Below are positions 1 through 6,496 of a DNA stretch of 10,288 nucleotides, piece by piece. The stretch spans positions 1-10,288 of the forward strand of contig JAOABT010000404.1 of the NCBI GenBank assembly GCA_026418215.1, written 5' to 3'. Position 1 is the first letter of the stretch; each line of letters begins with the position of its first letter. The notes under the pieces are model-generated. The model was not told where the DNA came from, did not search any database, and saw nothing but the letters and a program-made list of their open reading frames with translations. This DNA is from Clostridia bacterium. Its GTDB lineage: Bacteria > Bacillota > Clostridia > DSM-8532. The translations under genes were made by a program, and so were the position numbers.

Positions 1-396
1 TTGTAGCGTCTTGCAAGACTCGGAAAGCGTCTTTAGAACTCCAAACAGGCTGTAAAGATAATCAAAGGACAGGCCCGTATGGTCGCAGTAATCCTTGATA
101 CTGGCAAAATACTTGAAATCGTGCTCAATGACCTGCAGGGCATGCGGCGGGGTCATCCTGGCAAGGGCTTTGAACTCCTTGGTGAGCTCCTGAAGCTTGA
201 TCACCTGGAAGGGCTTTAGCGTATTGTGCTTGATAATGGCATCTATAACAGAATGCTTAATACCGTGCTGAAGCGCGTTTTCAACCATGGCCTTGGATAT
301 GTAACGGTTCATCCTTAAATAAATACGCTGGAAGGCCTCGCTGTCGCTTGGGTCCAAGGCAAGCCGCAGGAAGGCCAGAATGTCCTGACAAAAAAG
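1..396 (-). pseudogene. Continuation of the UvrD-like helicase in a shifted frame, running off the left edge
   Basis: On the minus strand, adding one T to the six-T run (plus-strand A run 390-395) lets the helicase continue as CQDILAFLRLALDPSDSEAF and onward for about 130 codons to position 1 with no stop. LAFLRLALDPSD is the kind of sequence UvrD-like proteins carry after motif IV (domain 2B region, residues for 'all-purpose' helix packing such as D-I-L-A-F-L-R). Without the extra base the first frame ends instead in an unrelated 20-residue tail. The gene's 3' end lies outside the window, so motifs V and VI cannot be checked. The two frames clearly belong to one ancestral gene; whether the break is biological or an artefact cannot be told from one sequence. 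Confidence 0.8.
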
Positions 397-1565
397 CTCA
401 GCTTGTTCTGTCTGAGCCTGAAGGGGATACCCGCCCTTTCAAGCCTGTCGACGATGGGAATGGAGGATAGGTTGCTGCGGTAGAGTACCGCAACCTGCTT
501 GGGTTTTCGGGCGTTTTGATTTTCTTTTAGCTTTTTTTCAATAAAATCGAGCTGACCCTTTTCATCTGTCACGCGGATAAGCTGCGGCTTTTGGCTTTCG
601 CTATTTTCGGTTCTATGACATTTTTCATAGCGTCTTTTATTACCTTTAATAAAGGCACTGCTGAGCTCGACGATATTGCGGCTCGAGCGATAGTTTTGTT
701 CAAGCCTGAAAACAGAAAGATTCGGATAGACCTGATTGAGCTCTAAAATGTATCGCGGCTCCGCCCCTCTGAAGCCATAGATGCTCTGATCGTCATCGGC
801 CACAAGAAAAAGATTGCTGTCTTTTGAAGACACCAGGAGCTTTAGTATTTCAAACTGAATGAGTGACAGATCCTGGCCTTCATCCACCTGAAAATACGGA
901 TATCTCCCCTTATAGCGCTGGAGAATGTCCGGGCATTTCAGGAAAATAGCATAGGCATAGGAAAGCATGTCGTCAAAATCAATCAGAAGATTTTGACGCT
1001 TATACTCCTCATAGGCTTTAAATAAAGCTGCGAAATTCCTGGTCTGAAGATTCAAGCCGTCAAATTCTTTAATCATCCTGTTCTTCACAAGTCCAATCTC
1101 GTTTTGCAAGGTTTCGAGCTCGTCCTCGTTGACGGGGCCTCCGTTGATCTCCTTATAGAGGTCCTTGATAATTCTCTGCTTGTTATGCAAGGAGCCCCCC
1201 TGCTCACTTTCGATAAGCTTGAAGCGGTTACCCTGCCTTCGTTCGTAATCTCTTATGACCGAGTAGCACAGGCTGTGAAAGGTTGTAAACTGGGCTTGTC
1301 CCTTTATATCAGAGCCGAAAATGTGCTCAAAGCGGTGCTTCATTTCAAGCTGTGCGGCTTTATTGTAGGTGACAGTCATGATGGATTCCAGCGGGATACC
1401 GTACTCAAGAGCAAGAAACGCCGTACGCGCTGTAATGAGTGTGGTTTTACCGGAGCCCGGGCCCGCAAGAACAAGGGCAGGGCCTTCTTTGTGAAGTACC
1501 GCAGCCTTTTGCTCCGCGTTAAGATCAATATGAAAGCGGGTTTTTAAATCCTTGAAAAAGCTCAC
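315..1565 (-). CDS. UvrD/Rep-family superfamily 1 DNA helicase, N-terminal part, frameshifted
   Basis: ATP-driven 3'-5' DNA helicase of the UvrD/Rep/PcrA type, expected to act in DNA repair or replication restart. Visible motifs: Q-motif LNAEQ (residues 15-19), Walker A AGPGSGKTT (34-42), motif Ia-like TVTYNKAA (64-71), DFDDM (196-200), motif II VDEGQD (227-232; the usual form is VDEFQD, so Phe is replaced by Gly), motif III DDDQSIYGFRGA (257-268) and motif IV EQNYRSS (289-295). The start is GTG at 1565, preceded by AAGGGG with six bases of spacing. After about residue 393 the reading frame leaves the family pattern and stops at 315, while a second frame continues the protein (next entry). 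UvrD-like enzymes are usually 600-750 residues, so this 416-residue frame lacks the C-terminal motifs V and VI. Either an assembly indel in a run of six A or a true pseudogene explains it. The helicase assignment is secure; which subfamily is not. Confidence 0.9.
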   Translation of the reverse strand: MSFFKDLKTRFHIDLNAEQKAAVLHKEGPALVLAGPGSGKTTLITARTAFLALEYGIPLESIMTVTYNKAAQLEMKHRFEHIFGSDIKGQAQFTTFHSLCYSVIRDYERRQGNRFKLIESEQGGSLHNKQRIIKDLYKEINGGPVNEDELETLQNEIGLVKNRMIKEFDGLNLQTRNFAALFKAYEEYKRQNLLIDFDDMLSYAYAIFLKCPDILQRYKGRYPYFQVDEGQDLSLIQFEILKLLVSSKDSNLFLVADDDQSIYGFRGAEPRYILELNQVYPNLSVFRLEQNYRSSRNIVELSSAFIKGNKRRYEKCHRTENSESQKPQLIRVTDEKGQLDFIEKKLKENQNARKPKQVAVLYRSNLSSIPIVDRLERAGIPFRLRQNKLSFFVRTFWPSCGLPWTQATARPSSVFI

Positions 1566-1636
1566 TTGAAACCCCTTGTCTATGCAAATATCCCATAAAT
1601 TCTAATATATGTAATTCTCCGTTAATGCATATTACT

Positions 1637-1665
1637 ATTCTAGTTCTATTTAAGGGCCTCAGCAA
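1637..1665 (-). promoter_or_regulatory. Possible sigma-A promoter of the helicase gene
   Basis: On the minus strand TTGCTG (1660-1665) and TAGAAT (1637-1642) are separated by 17 bases, and the predicted start near 1630 leaves a leader of about 65 bases. The -10 matches five of six consensus positions, the -35 only three, so this is a modest candidate. Confidence 0.35.
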
Positions 1666-1682
1666 CACTTTTCGTTGATTAC

Positions 1683-1718
1683 AAAAAAAGGCCCATCCTT
1701 TTTGGAGGATGAGCCTTT
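1683..1718 (-). terminator. Rho-independent terminator of the 42-residue gene
   Basis: Stem AAAGGC-CATCC (1687-1698) pairs with GGATG-GCCTTT (1707-1718). The single plus-strand mismatch becomes a G-U pair in the minus-strand RNA, giving 12 continuous pairs around an eight-base loop. On the minus strand the stem is followed by seven T (complement of A 1683-1689). It begins about ten bases after the small gene's stop codon. Confidence 0.88.
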
Positions 1719-1727
1719 ATCAGTCCC

Positions 1728-1856
1728 TCAAGGTCCCTTCTGCTGGATTTTTTTCGTGTCATGGCCGGTGCCCGGAACCGGCATGCCACGGTTATCCTTT
1801 GGAGGCTCCTGGGCATGAATGCGTTTCTCATTGTAACGATGCTTTTGATCAGCCAT
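1728..1856 (-). CDS. Small hydrophilic protein of unknown function, 42 residues
   Basis: Not recognised. The chosen start is ATG at 1856, because GGGAGG lies seven bases upstream on the minus strand; a longer in-frame version from 1919 has no comparable ribosome site and its extra residues look like untranslated leader. The protein starts MADQKHRYNEKRIHAQEPPK and is rich in Lys, His, Arg, Gln and Pro, with no Cys, no membrane segment and no signal peptide. A central MPVPGTGHD stretch contains Pro and Gly and is probably disordered. A strong terminator follows directly, so it appears to be a monocistronic unit. Composition resembles that of small spore or DNA-associated proteins in Firmicutes, but I see no diagnostic motif of any such family and assign none. 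That it is translated is supported by start, ribosome site and terminator together. Confidence 0.6.
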   Translation of the reverse strand: MADQKHRYNEKRIHAQEPPKDNRGMPVPGTGHDTKKIQQKGP

Positions 1857-2075
1857 AAAATATCCCTCCCTTGCTTTTAGATTATGCAAAAAGGGACATG
1901 CTAAACCGGGGAAACGCAAAAAACAAGAATGAAAGAATAGCCCGCAAGACTTGCAGAAGGCGTAACTTGAGGCTGTTCATATTTTCCAACGAACAACCCG
2001 CAAGGAGCCCGTTCAGTCATGGTAAATAATAGACAAAATATCATGTACAAATTTAAAAACATTTATACAATTTGT
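1857..2075. other. Intergenic region between the divergent small gene and pckG
   Basis: This is the left part of a 373-base gap. It holds two copies of a 14-base near-repeat, GAATAGCCCGCAAG (1935-1948) and GAACAACCCGCAAG (1991-2004), 12 of 14 identical and 56 bases apart. The second copy takes part in a possible hairpin, with 1971-1978 pairing with 1991-1998 (8 bp, one G-U on the minus strand). No convincing promoter for the minus-strand small gene was found; CATAAT at the right distance has no good -35. No open frame of interest is present. Confidence 0.5.
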
Positions 2076-2093
2076 TTATGAAATTTTTCACAA
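2076..2093. promoter_or_regulatory. Rex-like (alternatively CRP/FNR-like) operator upstream of pckG
   Basis: TTATGAAATTTTTCACAA is a dyad matching 13 of the 14 fixed positions of the Firmicute Rex consensus TTGTGAANNNNTTCACAA; only the third base differs. It ends about seven bases before the -35 region of the pckG promoter. Rex is the NADH/NAD+-sensing repressor that controls fermentation genes in Firmicutes (established knowledge). The same bases also read as a CRP-type site, TGTGA-N6-TCACA, with one mismatch. Binding is inferred from sequence only. Confidence 0.5.
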
Positions 2094-2099
2094 AGTCTC

Positions 2100-2128
2100 T
2101 TTCAAAATGAATTTAACTCGGGTATAAT
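2100..2128 (+). promoter_or_regulatory. Sigma-A promoter of pckG
   Basis: A perfect -10 TATAAT (2123-2128) has a weak -35, TTCAAA (2101-2106, spacer 16) or TTTCAA (2100-2105, spacer 17). Transcription would start near 2135, leaving a leader of about 95 bases. That leader begins with a small hairpin, CCTTAT (2138-2143) with ATAAGG (2153-2158). A weak -35 next to a dyad fits a regulated promoter. Confidence 0.7.
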
Positions 2129-2229
2129 AGTGGTAACCCTTATAAAATTAATATAAGGTAATAGTAGCAGGTAATCAGTCAAAAAAGAGATTATTTTATA
2201 GCGAACAAATCACGGAAGGGAGAAACATC

Positions 2230-4005
2230 ATGAACCAAAAATTGAATGCATGGGTAAAAGAAATTGCAGACCTGTGCCAACCAGACAGCATCTATTGGTG
2301 TGACGGCTCACAGGAAGAAAACGACAGACTTCTGAAAGAAATGGTTGACGCCGGAATGGCTACGCCTTTAAAGAAGCGTCCCGGAAGCTATCTCTACAGA
2401 AGCGATCCGTCCGACGTTGCTCGTGTAGAAAACCGTACCTACATCGCTTCCAAGACCCAGGAAGATGCAGGCCCCACCAATAACTGGATCGATCCCCAGG
2501 AGCTCAAGAAGACCATGACAGACCTTTACAGAGGCTGTATGAAGGGTCGTACCATGTACGTTATTCCTTTCTCCATGGGTCCTATCGGCTCCCCCATCTC
2601 CAAGATCGGTGTTGAATTAACCGACAGCGCTTACGTTGTTGTCAATATGCGTATCATGACCCGTATCGGCACCAAGGTTCTCGAAACCCTCGGCGACGGC
2701 GAATTCGTTCCTTGCCTGCACTCTATCGGCGCTCCTTTGGCTCCCGGCCAGAAGGATTCCACATGGCCCTGCGCTCCCATCGAGCAGAAGTACATCAGCC
2801 ACTTCCCCGAAGAAAAGACCATTTGGTCCTATGGCTCCGGCTACGGCGGAAACGCTCTTCTCGGAAAGAAGTGCTTTGCACTCCGTATTGCTTCCGTTAT
2901 TGCTCGTGAAGAAGGCTGGCTCGCTGAACACATGCTCATCTTGAAGCTCACAAGCCCTGAAGGCGAAGTCAAGTACGTTGCAGCTGCATTCCCAAGCGCA
3001 TGCGGAAAGACCAACCTCGCTATGCTCGTCCCCACCATTGAAGGCTGGAAGGTTGAAACCATCGGTGATGACATCGCATGGATGAAGTTCGGTGCTGATG
3101 GCCGTCTCTACGCCATCAACCCTGAAGCTGGCTTCTTCGGTGTCGCTCCCGGTACCTCCATGGATTCCAACCCCAACGCTATGAGATCCATTGAAAAGAA
3201 TACCATCTTCACCAATGTCGGCTTAACAGATGACGGCGACGTTTGGTGGGAAGGTATCGGCTATAAGGCTCCTGATCACCTCATCGACTGGAAGGGCAAG
3301 GATTGGACTCCCGATTCCAAGGAAGTTGCTGCTCATGCTAATGCACGTTTCACCGCTCCTGCAAGCCAGTGCCCCTGTATCGCAGCTGAGTGGGAAGATC
3401 CCAAGGGGGTGCCGATCTCCGCAATCCTTATCGGTGGCCGTCGTCCCAGCACCGTTCCGCTGGTTCACCAGAGCTTTGACTGGAACCATGGTATCTTCCT
3501 TGGCTCCATCATGGGTTCTGAGCTTACTGCTGCCGCTATCTCCGACAAAATCGGCCAGGTACGCCGTGACCCATTCGCAATGCTGCCCTTCATCGGCTAC
3601 AATGTGAATGATTACCTCCAGCACTGGCTCGACATCGGAACCAAGACCGATGCTGACAAGCTGCCTAAGATCTTCTACGTTAACTGGTTCCGCAAGGATG
3701 CCAACGGCAAATGGCTCTGGCCCGGTTACGGCGAAAACAGCCGCGTTCTCAAGTGGGTATTTGAAAGAGTATCCGGCAAGGGCGAAGCTGTTAAGACCGA
3801 AATTGGTTACATGCCTACTGCTACAGCTATCGATACCACAGGTCTTGATGTTTCTGAGGCTGATATGGCTGAGCTTCTCAAGGTTAAGAAGGATGAATGG
3901 CTCAAGGAAGTTGAGTCCATCAAGGAACACTATAAGAACTACGGCCGTGTTCCCCAGGAGCTTCAGAACCAGCTCGCAGCTCTCGAACAGAGACTCCAGG
4001 GCTAA
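2230..4005 (+). CDS. pckG: Phosphoenolpyruvate carboxykinase (GTP)
   Basis: Cytoplasmic enzyme interconverting oxaloacetate + GTP and PEP + GDP + CO2 (EC 4.1.1.32). At 591 residues it has normal length for the GTP family. The GTP-type P-loop FPSACGKTN (254-262) is present, with the metal-binding GDD (279-281), the substrate loop YGGN (205-208), the early Arg in ENRTYIAS (67-74), [11 protein letters not shown] (402-412) and the guanine-site stretch NWFRKD (485-490) followed by [10 protein letters not shown] (500-509). The ATP-type family is unrelated in these motifs. Start ATG is preceded by GGAAGGGAG (2214-2222). Codons are strongly biased (AAG, AAC, TTC, ATC, CGT), unlike the helicase and regulator genes, which indicates high expression. 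It is a single-gene unit with its own promoter and terminator. In C. thermocellum this enzyme works in the PEP-to-oxaloacetate direction in the malate shunt; the direction here is inference. Confidence 0.98.
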   Translation: MNQKLNAWVKEIADLCQPDSIYWCDGSQEENDRLLKEMVDAGMATPLKKRPGSYLYRSDPSDVARVENRTYIASKTQEDAGPTNNWIDPQELKKTMTDLYRGCMKGRTMYVIPFSMGPIGSPISKIGVELTDSAYVVVNMRIMTRIGTKVLETLGDGEFVPCLHSIGAPLAPGQKDSTWPCAPIEQKYISHFPEEKTIWSYGSGYGGNALLGKKCFALRIASVIAREEGWLAEHMLILKLTSPEGEVKYVAAAFPSACGKTNLAMLVPTIEGWKVETIGDDIAWMKFGADGRLYAINPEAGFFGVAPGTSMDSNPNAMRSIEKNTIFTNVGLTDDGDVWWEGIGYKAPDHLIDWKGKDWTPDSKEVAAHANARFTAPASQCPCIAAEWEDPKGVPISAILIGGRRPSTVPLVHQSFDWNHGIFLGSIMGSELTAAAISDKIGQVRRDPFAMLPFIGYNVNDYLQHWLDIGTKTDADKLPKIFYVNWFRKDANGKWLWPGYGENSRVLKWVFERVSGKGEAVKTEIGYMPTATAIDTTGLDVSEADMAELLKVKKDEWLKEVESIKEHYKNYGRVPQELQNQLAALEQRLQG

Positions 4006-4033
4006 TCGCTTCATAATCTCTAAAGATAGACTT

Positions 4034-4070
4034 AAGGCCAACTCTTATAAAAGAGTTGGCCTTTAATTTA
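4034..4070 (+). terminator. Rho-independent terminator of pckG
   Basis: Perfect 13-bp stem AAGGCCAACTCTT (4034-4046) with AAGAGTTGGCCTT (4051-4063), four-base loop ATAA, then a T-rich tail (TTTAATTTA continuing from the stem). It lies 28 bases after the pckG stop. Confidence 0.93.
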
Positions 4071-4170
4071 CCCCTAAATCAGTATGTGCCTTTAGGCGAA
4101 GGTTCTGGATTCAAAAGGCCCAATGTCACTTGATGGGTTGGAGAAGTCATATGAATAGTGCCTATTACTG

Positions 4171-4197
4171 GCAGATGGTTTAGATCATCTGCTTTTA
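4171..4197 (+). terminator. Second terminator-like hairpin in the pckG / transporter gap
   Basis: GCAGATG (4171-4177) pairs with CATCTGC (4186-4192) around an eight-base loop and is followed by TTTTAT. It is oriented for plus-strand transcription and lies about 100 bases beyond the main pckG terminator. It may be a back-up terminator that protects the convergent transporter operon from read-through. No convincing gene lies between the two hairpins, and no T-tract terminator for the minus-strand operon was found here. Confidence 0.45.
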
Positions 4198-4252
4198 TAG
4201 TGAACTTTTACCCTTAATGCCCGTCTTTATGCCATATGCCATTATAAAGCCG

Positions 4253-5071
4253 TCATTGTTTCACCGCACCGGCTGTAATGCCCTTGATAATCTGCCTTTG
4301 CGAGATAAAGTAGAAGATGATAACCGGAATAATGGCTAAGATAAGACCCGCCATAGCCAGGTGCCACTGACGTGTGTACTGCCCAAAAAAGAAGAAAACC
4401 TTCAGCGGGATGGTCATGGTGGTGTTTTTATTGATGACCAGCGAGGGCAGCAGATAGTCGTTCCAAATCCAGATGGTATCGAGAATGGCTACTGTGATGG
4501 TAATGTTCTTAAGGTTCGGAAAAATGATGGTCCAGAAGGTTCTGAACCGGCTGCAGCCGTCAATGGTGGCCGCTTCGTCCAAAGAGACGGGTATTCCCTT
4601 TAGAGCCCCGTGATACAGAAAAATAGCCAGGCTCGACCCAAAGCCCAGGTACATGAAAGCTAGTCCTCCCCTATTAAGGAGCTGGGCGAAGCCGAAAAGC
4701 TTGATGAGCGGTATCATGACCGACTGGAAGGGCACGAGCATCGCGCCCGCAAAAACCATGAAGGTGACTGTACTCGTCTTGGTTCTGTTCCTTTCAAGTG
4801 CGTAGGCAGCCATTGACGAAAACAGAATAATGATGAGGAGCGATATAACAAGGATTGTCAGCGAATTCCTTATTGATAGCGCTAGGTCGAGCTTGGACGC
4901 TGCCTCAGTATAGTTGGTGAAGCTGAACGTTTTGGGCAGACCCAGGGTATCCACAAAAATCTCTCGTTTGGTTTTAAACGAGTTAACAATCATGATATAG
5001 AATGGAAACAGCCATACGGCAGCCAATAGGATGGCCAGAAGGACCAGAATTGCCTTTTTGACGTGCTTCAT
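4253..5071 (-). CDS. Sugar ABC transporter permease, MalG/LacG type (CUT1)
   Basis: Inner membrane subunit of a carbohydrate importer, partner of the permease encoded just upstream. Length 272 residues, typical for the family. Six hydrophobic segments are visible, at roughly 7-29, 70-94, 103-125, 137-155, 190-210 and 238-257. The EAA loop that docks on the ATPase reads DEAATIDGC (164-172), followed by the conserved Pro at 185. The C-terminus, IIKGITAGAVKQ, is characteristic of the MalG/AraQ group. The start codon overlaps the stop of the preceding permease gene by four bases (ATGA, 5068-5071), and GGAGGTGGAGGT lies directly upstream, so the two are translationally coupled. It is the last gene of the operon. 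Substrate class (oligosaccharide) comes from family and neighbours; alpha-glucan specificity is inferred from the nearby pullulanase. Confidence 0.93.
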   Translation of the reverse strand: MKHVKKAILVLLAILLAAVWLFPFYIMIVNSFKTKREIFVDTLGLPKTFSFTNYTEAASKLDLALSIRNSLTILVISLLIIILFSSMAAYALERNRTKTSTVTFMVFAGAMLVPFQSVMIPLIKLFGFAQLLNRGGLAFMYLGFGSSLAIFLYHGALKGIPVSLDEAATIDGCSRFRTFWTIIFPNLKNITITVAILDTIWIWNDYLLPSLVINKNTTMTIPLKVFFFFGQYTRQWHLAMAGLILAIIPVIIFYFISQRQIIKGITAGAVKQ

Positions 5072-6384
5072 ACCTCCACCTCCATACGCTTGCTGTAATA
5101 CACCTGAATAAGAGAAATAAGACCTACAATGACGAAGAAAACAAGGGCTTTGGCCTGAGCGTAGGCCAGCCGGTTGGCAGAGAATGCTGTGGCATAGATA
5201 TTAAGGGCCAAAAGCTGGGTCGTGTTGCCCGGAGCTCCTCCGGTCAGCGCAAGGTTTTGATCGAAGAGCTTAAAGGAATTTGAAAGCGTCAGGAAGGTGT
5301 TTATGGTGAAGGCCGGCGCAATCATGGGCAGGATAATATGATAGAACACCTGGGTGGGCTGAGCGCCATCAATCCGGGCGGCCTCCAGCAAATCCTCAGG
5401 AACGTTCTCAAGATAGGCCACATAGATGACCATCATATAGCCGGCCATTTGCCAAACCGTCACGATGATAAGCCCCCAAAAGCCTGTGGCGGGATTGGAG
5501 AGCCAGCCCTGCAGGAAGGGGATATGAAGAGCCTGACCGATGGCGCTGAAGATGTCCACAAAGATAAAATTCCAGATATAGCCCAGAATAAGGCCTCCGA
5601 TGAGGTTGGGCACATAGAACACCGTTCTTAAGATGTTCCTCCCCTTGAACCTTCGTGTGACCAGCATGGCCAGAGCAAGGCCGATGCCGTTGATGAAGAT
5701 GACCGAAGCAACCGCGAATTTTGCGGTAAAGACAAAGCGCTCCCAGAACATCGAATCGGTCGTAAGCTTTTGGAAGTTGGTTAAGCCGACAAATTTCATA
5801 TCATTAATGCCGTCCCAGTTGGTGAAGGAATAAAAAAGCCCTATGACGGTGGGGACAAACACAACGACAATCAGCGAGACGACACAGGGGCCGATAAAGA
5901 GCCAGAACCACGGTGTTCCCGTTACTCTCATGCTCTTTTTCATAAGCGTATAAAAACACACGAGAAAGCTTGCAAATAGAAGAACGAACCCAAGCAGGCA
6001 TCCGAACTGGAACCGTACGCTGGCACCCATGCGGACAAACTGTGTCAGCTCGTTTCGCATAATGTAAAGACAGACCATGGCTGAAAGGCTGCATACCAAA
6101 ACAACTGCGGTCATGTCGCCGAGCTTTTTCATGAAAACGGCGGCCAAAAGGCCTAAAGCCGTAAGAATGAGGCCAACCACCAGAAATTGAGAGGGTTGAA
6201 TTTTATAATTGGAACCACTTAATTCAATGCGCTTCCCAGCGAGCAGCTGGTAGCCCTTCAAGGCCACCTCATTGCGCGTGGAGGGAAAAACAATCTTGAT
6301 ATAGGAAAAAATTAAGGTTACAAAAACCAGCAGCAAAAGACAGATGATCATCAATCTGATCTTTCTGTGGCGTACATCTATCAT
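5068..6384 (-). CDS. Sugar ABC transporter permease, MalF/LacF type, with an extra four-helix N-terminal domain
   Basis: Inner membrane subunit of the same CUT1 importer. The C-terminal 280 residues are an ordinary MalF/LacF permease: the first core helix is at about 158-183, the family phrase FYSFTNWDG at 184-192, and the EAA loop EAARIDG (334-340) with ILP at 351-353. In front of this core are about 150 additional residues with four predicted membrane segments (about 9-30, 66-86, 91-109 and 126-148) and an outside-facing loop of about 35 residues between the first two. Most LacF-type permeases are near 290-300 residues; E. coli MalF also has extra N-terminal helices, but I see no close match to it. 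The start ATG at 6384 has AAGGTGGT six bases upstream, which supports the long form. The permease assignment is firm; the role of the extension is unknown. Confidence 0.92.
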   Translation of the reverse strand: MIDVRHRKIRLMIICLLLLVFVTLIFSYIKIVFPSTRNEVALKGYQLLAGKRIELSGSNYKIQPSQFLVVGLILTALGLLAAVFMKKLGDMTAVVLVCSLSAMVCLYIMRNELTQFVRMGASVRFQFGCLLGFVLLFASFLVCFYTLMKKSMRVTGTPWFWLFIGPCVVSLIVVVFVPTVIGLFYSFTNWDGINDMKFVGLTNFQKLTTDSMFWERFVFTAKFAVASVIFINGIGLALAMLVTRRFKGRNILRTVFYVPNLIGGLILGYIWNFIFVDIFSAIGQALHIPFLQGWLSNPATGFWGLIIVTVWQMAGYMMVIYVAYLENVPEDLLEAARIDGAQPTQVFYHIILPMIAPAFTINTFLTLSNSFKLFDQNLALTGGAPGNTTQLLALNIYATAFSANRLAYAQAKALVFFVIVGLISLIQVYYSKRMEVEV

Positions 6385-6450
6385 GCGAATACCACCTTGC
6401 TCTTGAATTTATCCTTAGTCTTTCCCTTTTGCACCTAAATATGTTTTGGT

Positions 6451-6482
6451 AAAAACAAGGGAGCGCCGAAGCGGCGCTCCCT
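6451..6482 (-). terminator. Intercistronic terminator-like hairpin between binding protein and permease genes
   Basis: An 11-bp perfect GC-rich stem (6458-6468 with 6472-6482) has a three-base loop and, on the minus strand, is followed by TTGTTTTTACC. It starts 15 bases after the binding-protein stop and lies 66 bases before the permease start. Such partial terminators or 3'-stabilising hairpins commonly give far more binding protein than permease (established for the E. coli malE-malF gap, by a different element). No separate permease promoter is evident in the 112-base gap. Confidence 0.8.
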
Positions 6483-6496
6483 GTATGGCTGTTCTA

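Noticed and set aside
388..400. Programmed -1 ribosomal frameshift at the helicase T run
   Set aside because: The run is C-TTT-TTT-G, which is not a proper X-XXY-YYZ slippery heptamer, and such frameshifting is not known for UvrD-like genes. An indel is simpler.
1104..1547. Plus-strand open frame of 147 codons
   Set aside because: It lies antisense within the helicase gene, which carries clear motifs, and its product resembles nothing.
1764..1782. Hairpin GCCGGT / ACCGGC
   Set aside because: It lies inside the small coding sequence, is only six pairs with no T tract, and encodes the Pro-Val-Pro-Gly-Thr-Gly stretch.
1857..1900. Forespore sigma-G-like promoter (GCATG and CATAAT) for the small gene
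   Set aside because: The spacing between the two elements is only 10 bases, too short for sigma-F or sigma-G promoters.
3223..4041. Long open frame (272 codons) on the minus strand opposite pckG, and other frames within pckG (for example 3608-4066 on the plus strand)
   Set aside because: They are shadows produced by the strong codon bias of pckG. They have no family-like motifs and no ribosome sites, and they overlap a certain gene completely or nearly so.
4064..4252. Possible small gene between pckG and the transporter operon
   Set aside because: All frames are short; the only ATG-started ones are about a dozen codons and lack ribosome sites.
5804..6094. Minus-strand frame of 96 codons within the MalF-type permease gene
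   Set aside because: It is an alternate frame of a permease gene whose own frame has clear membrane segments and the EAA loop.
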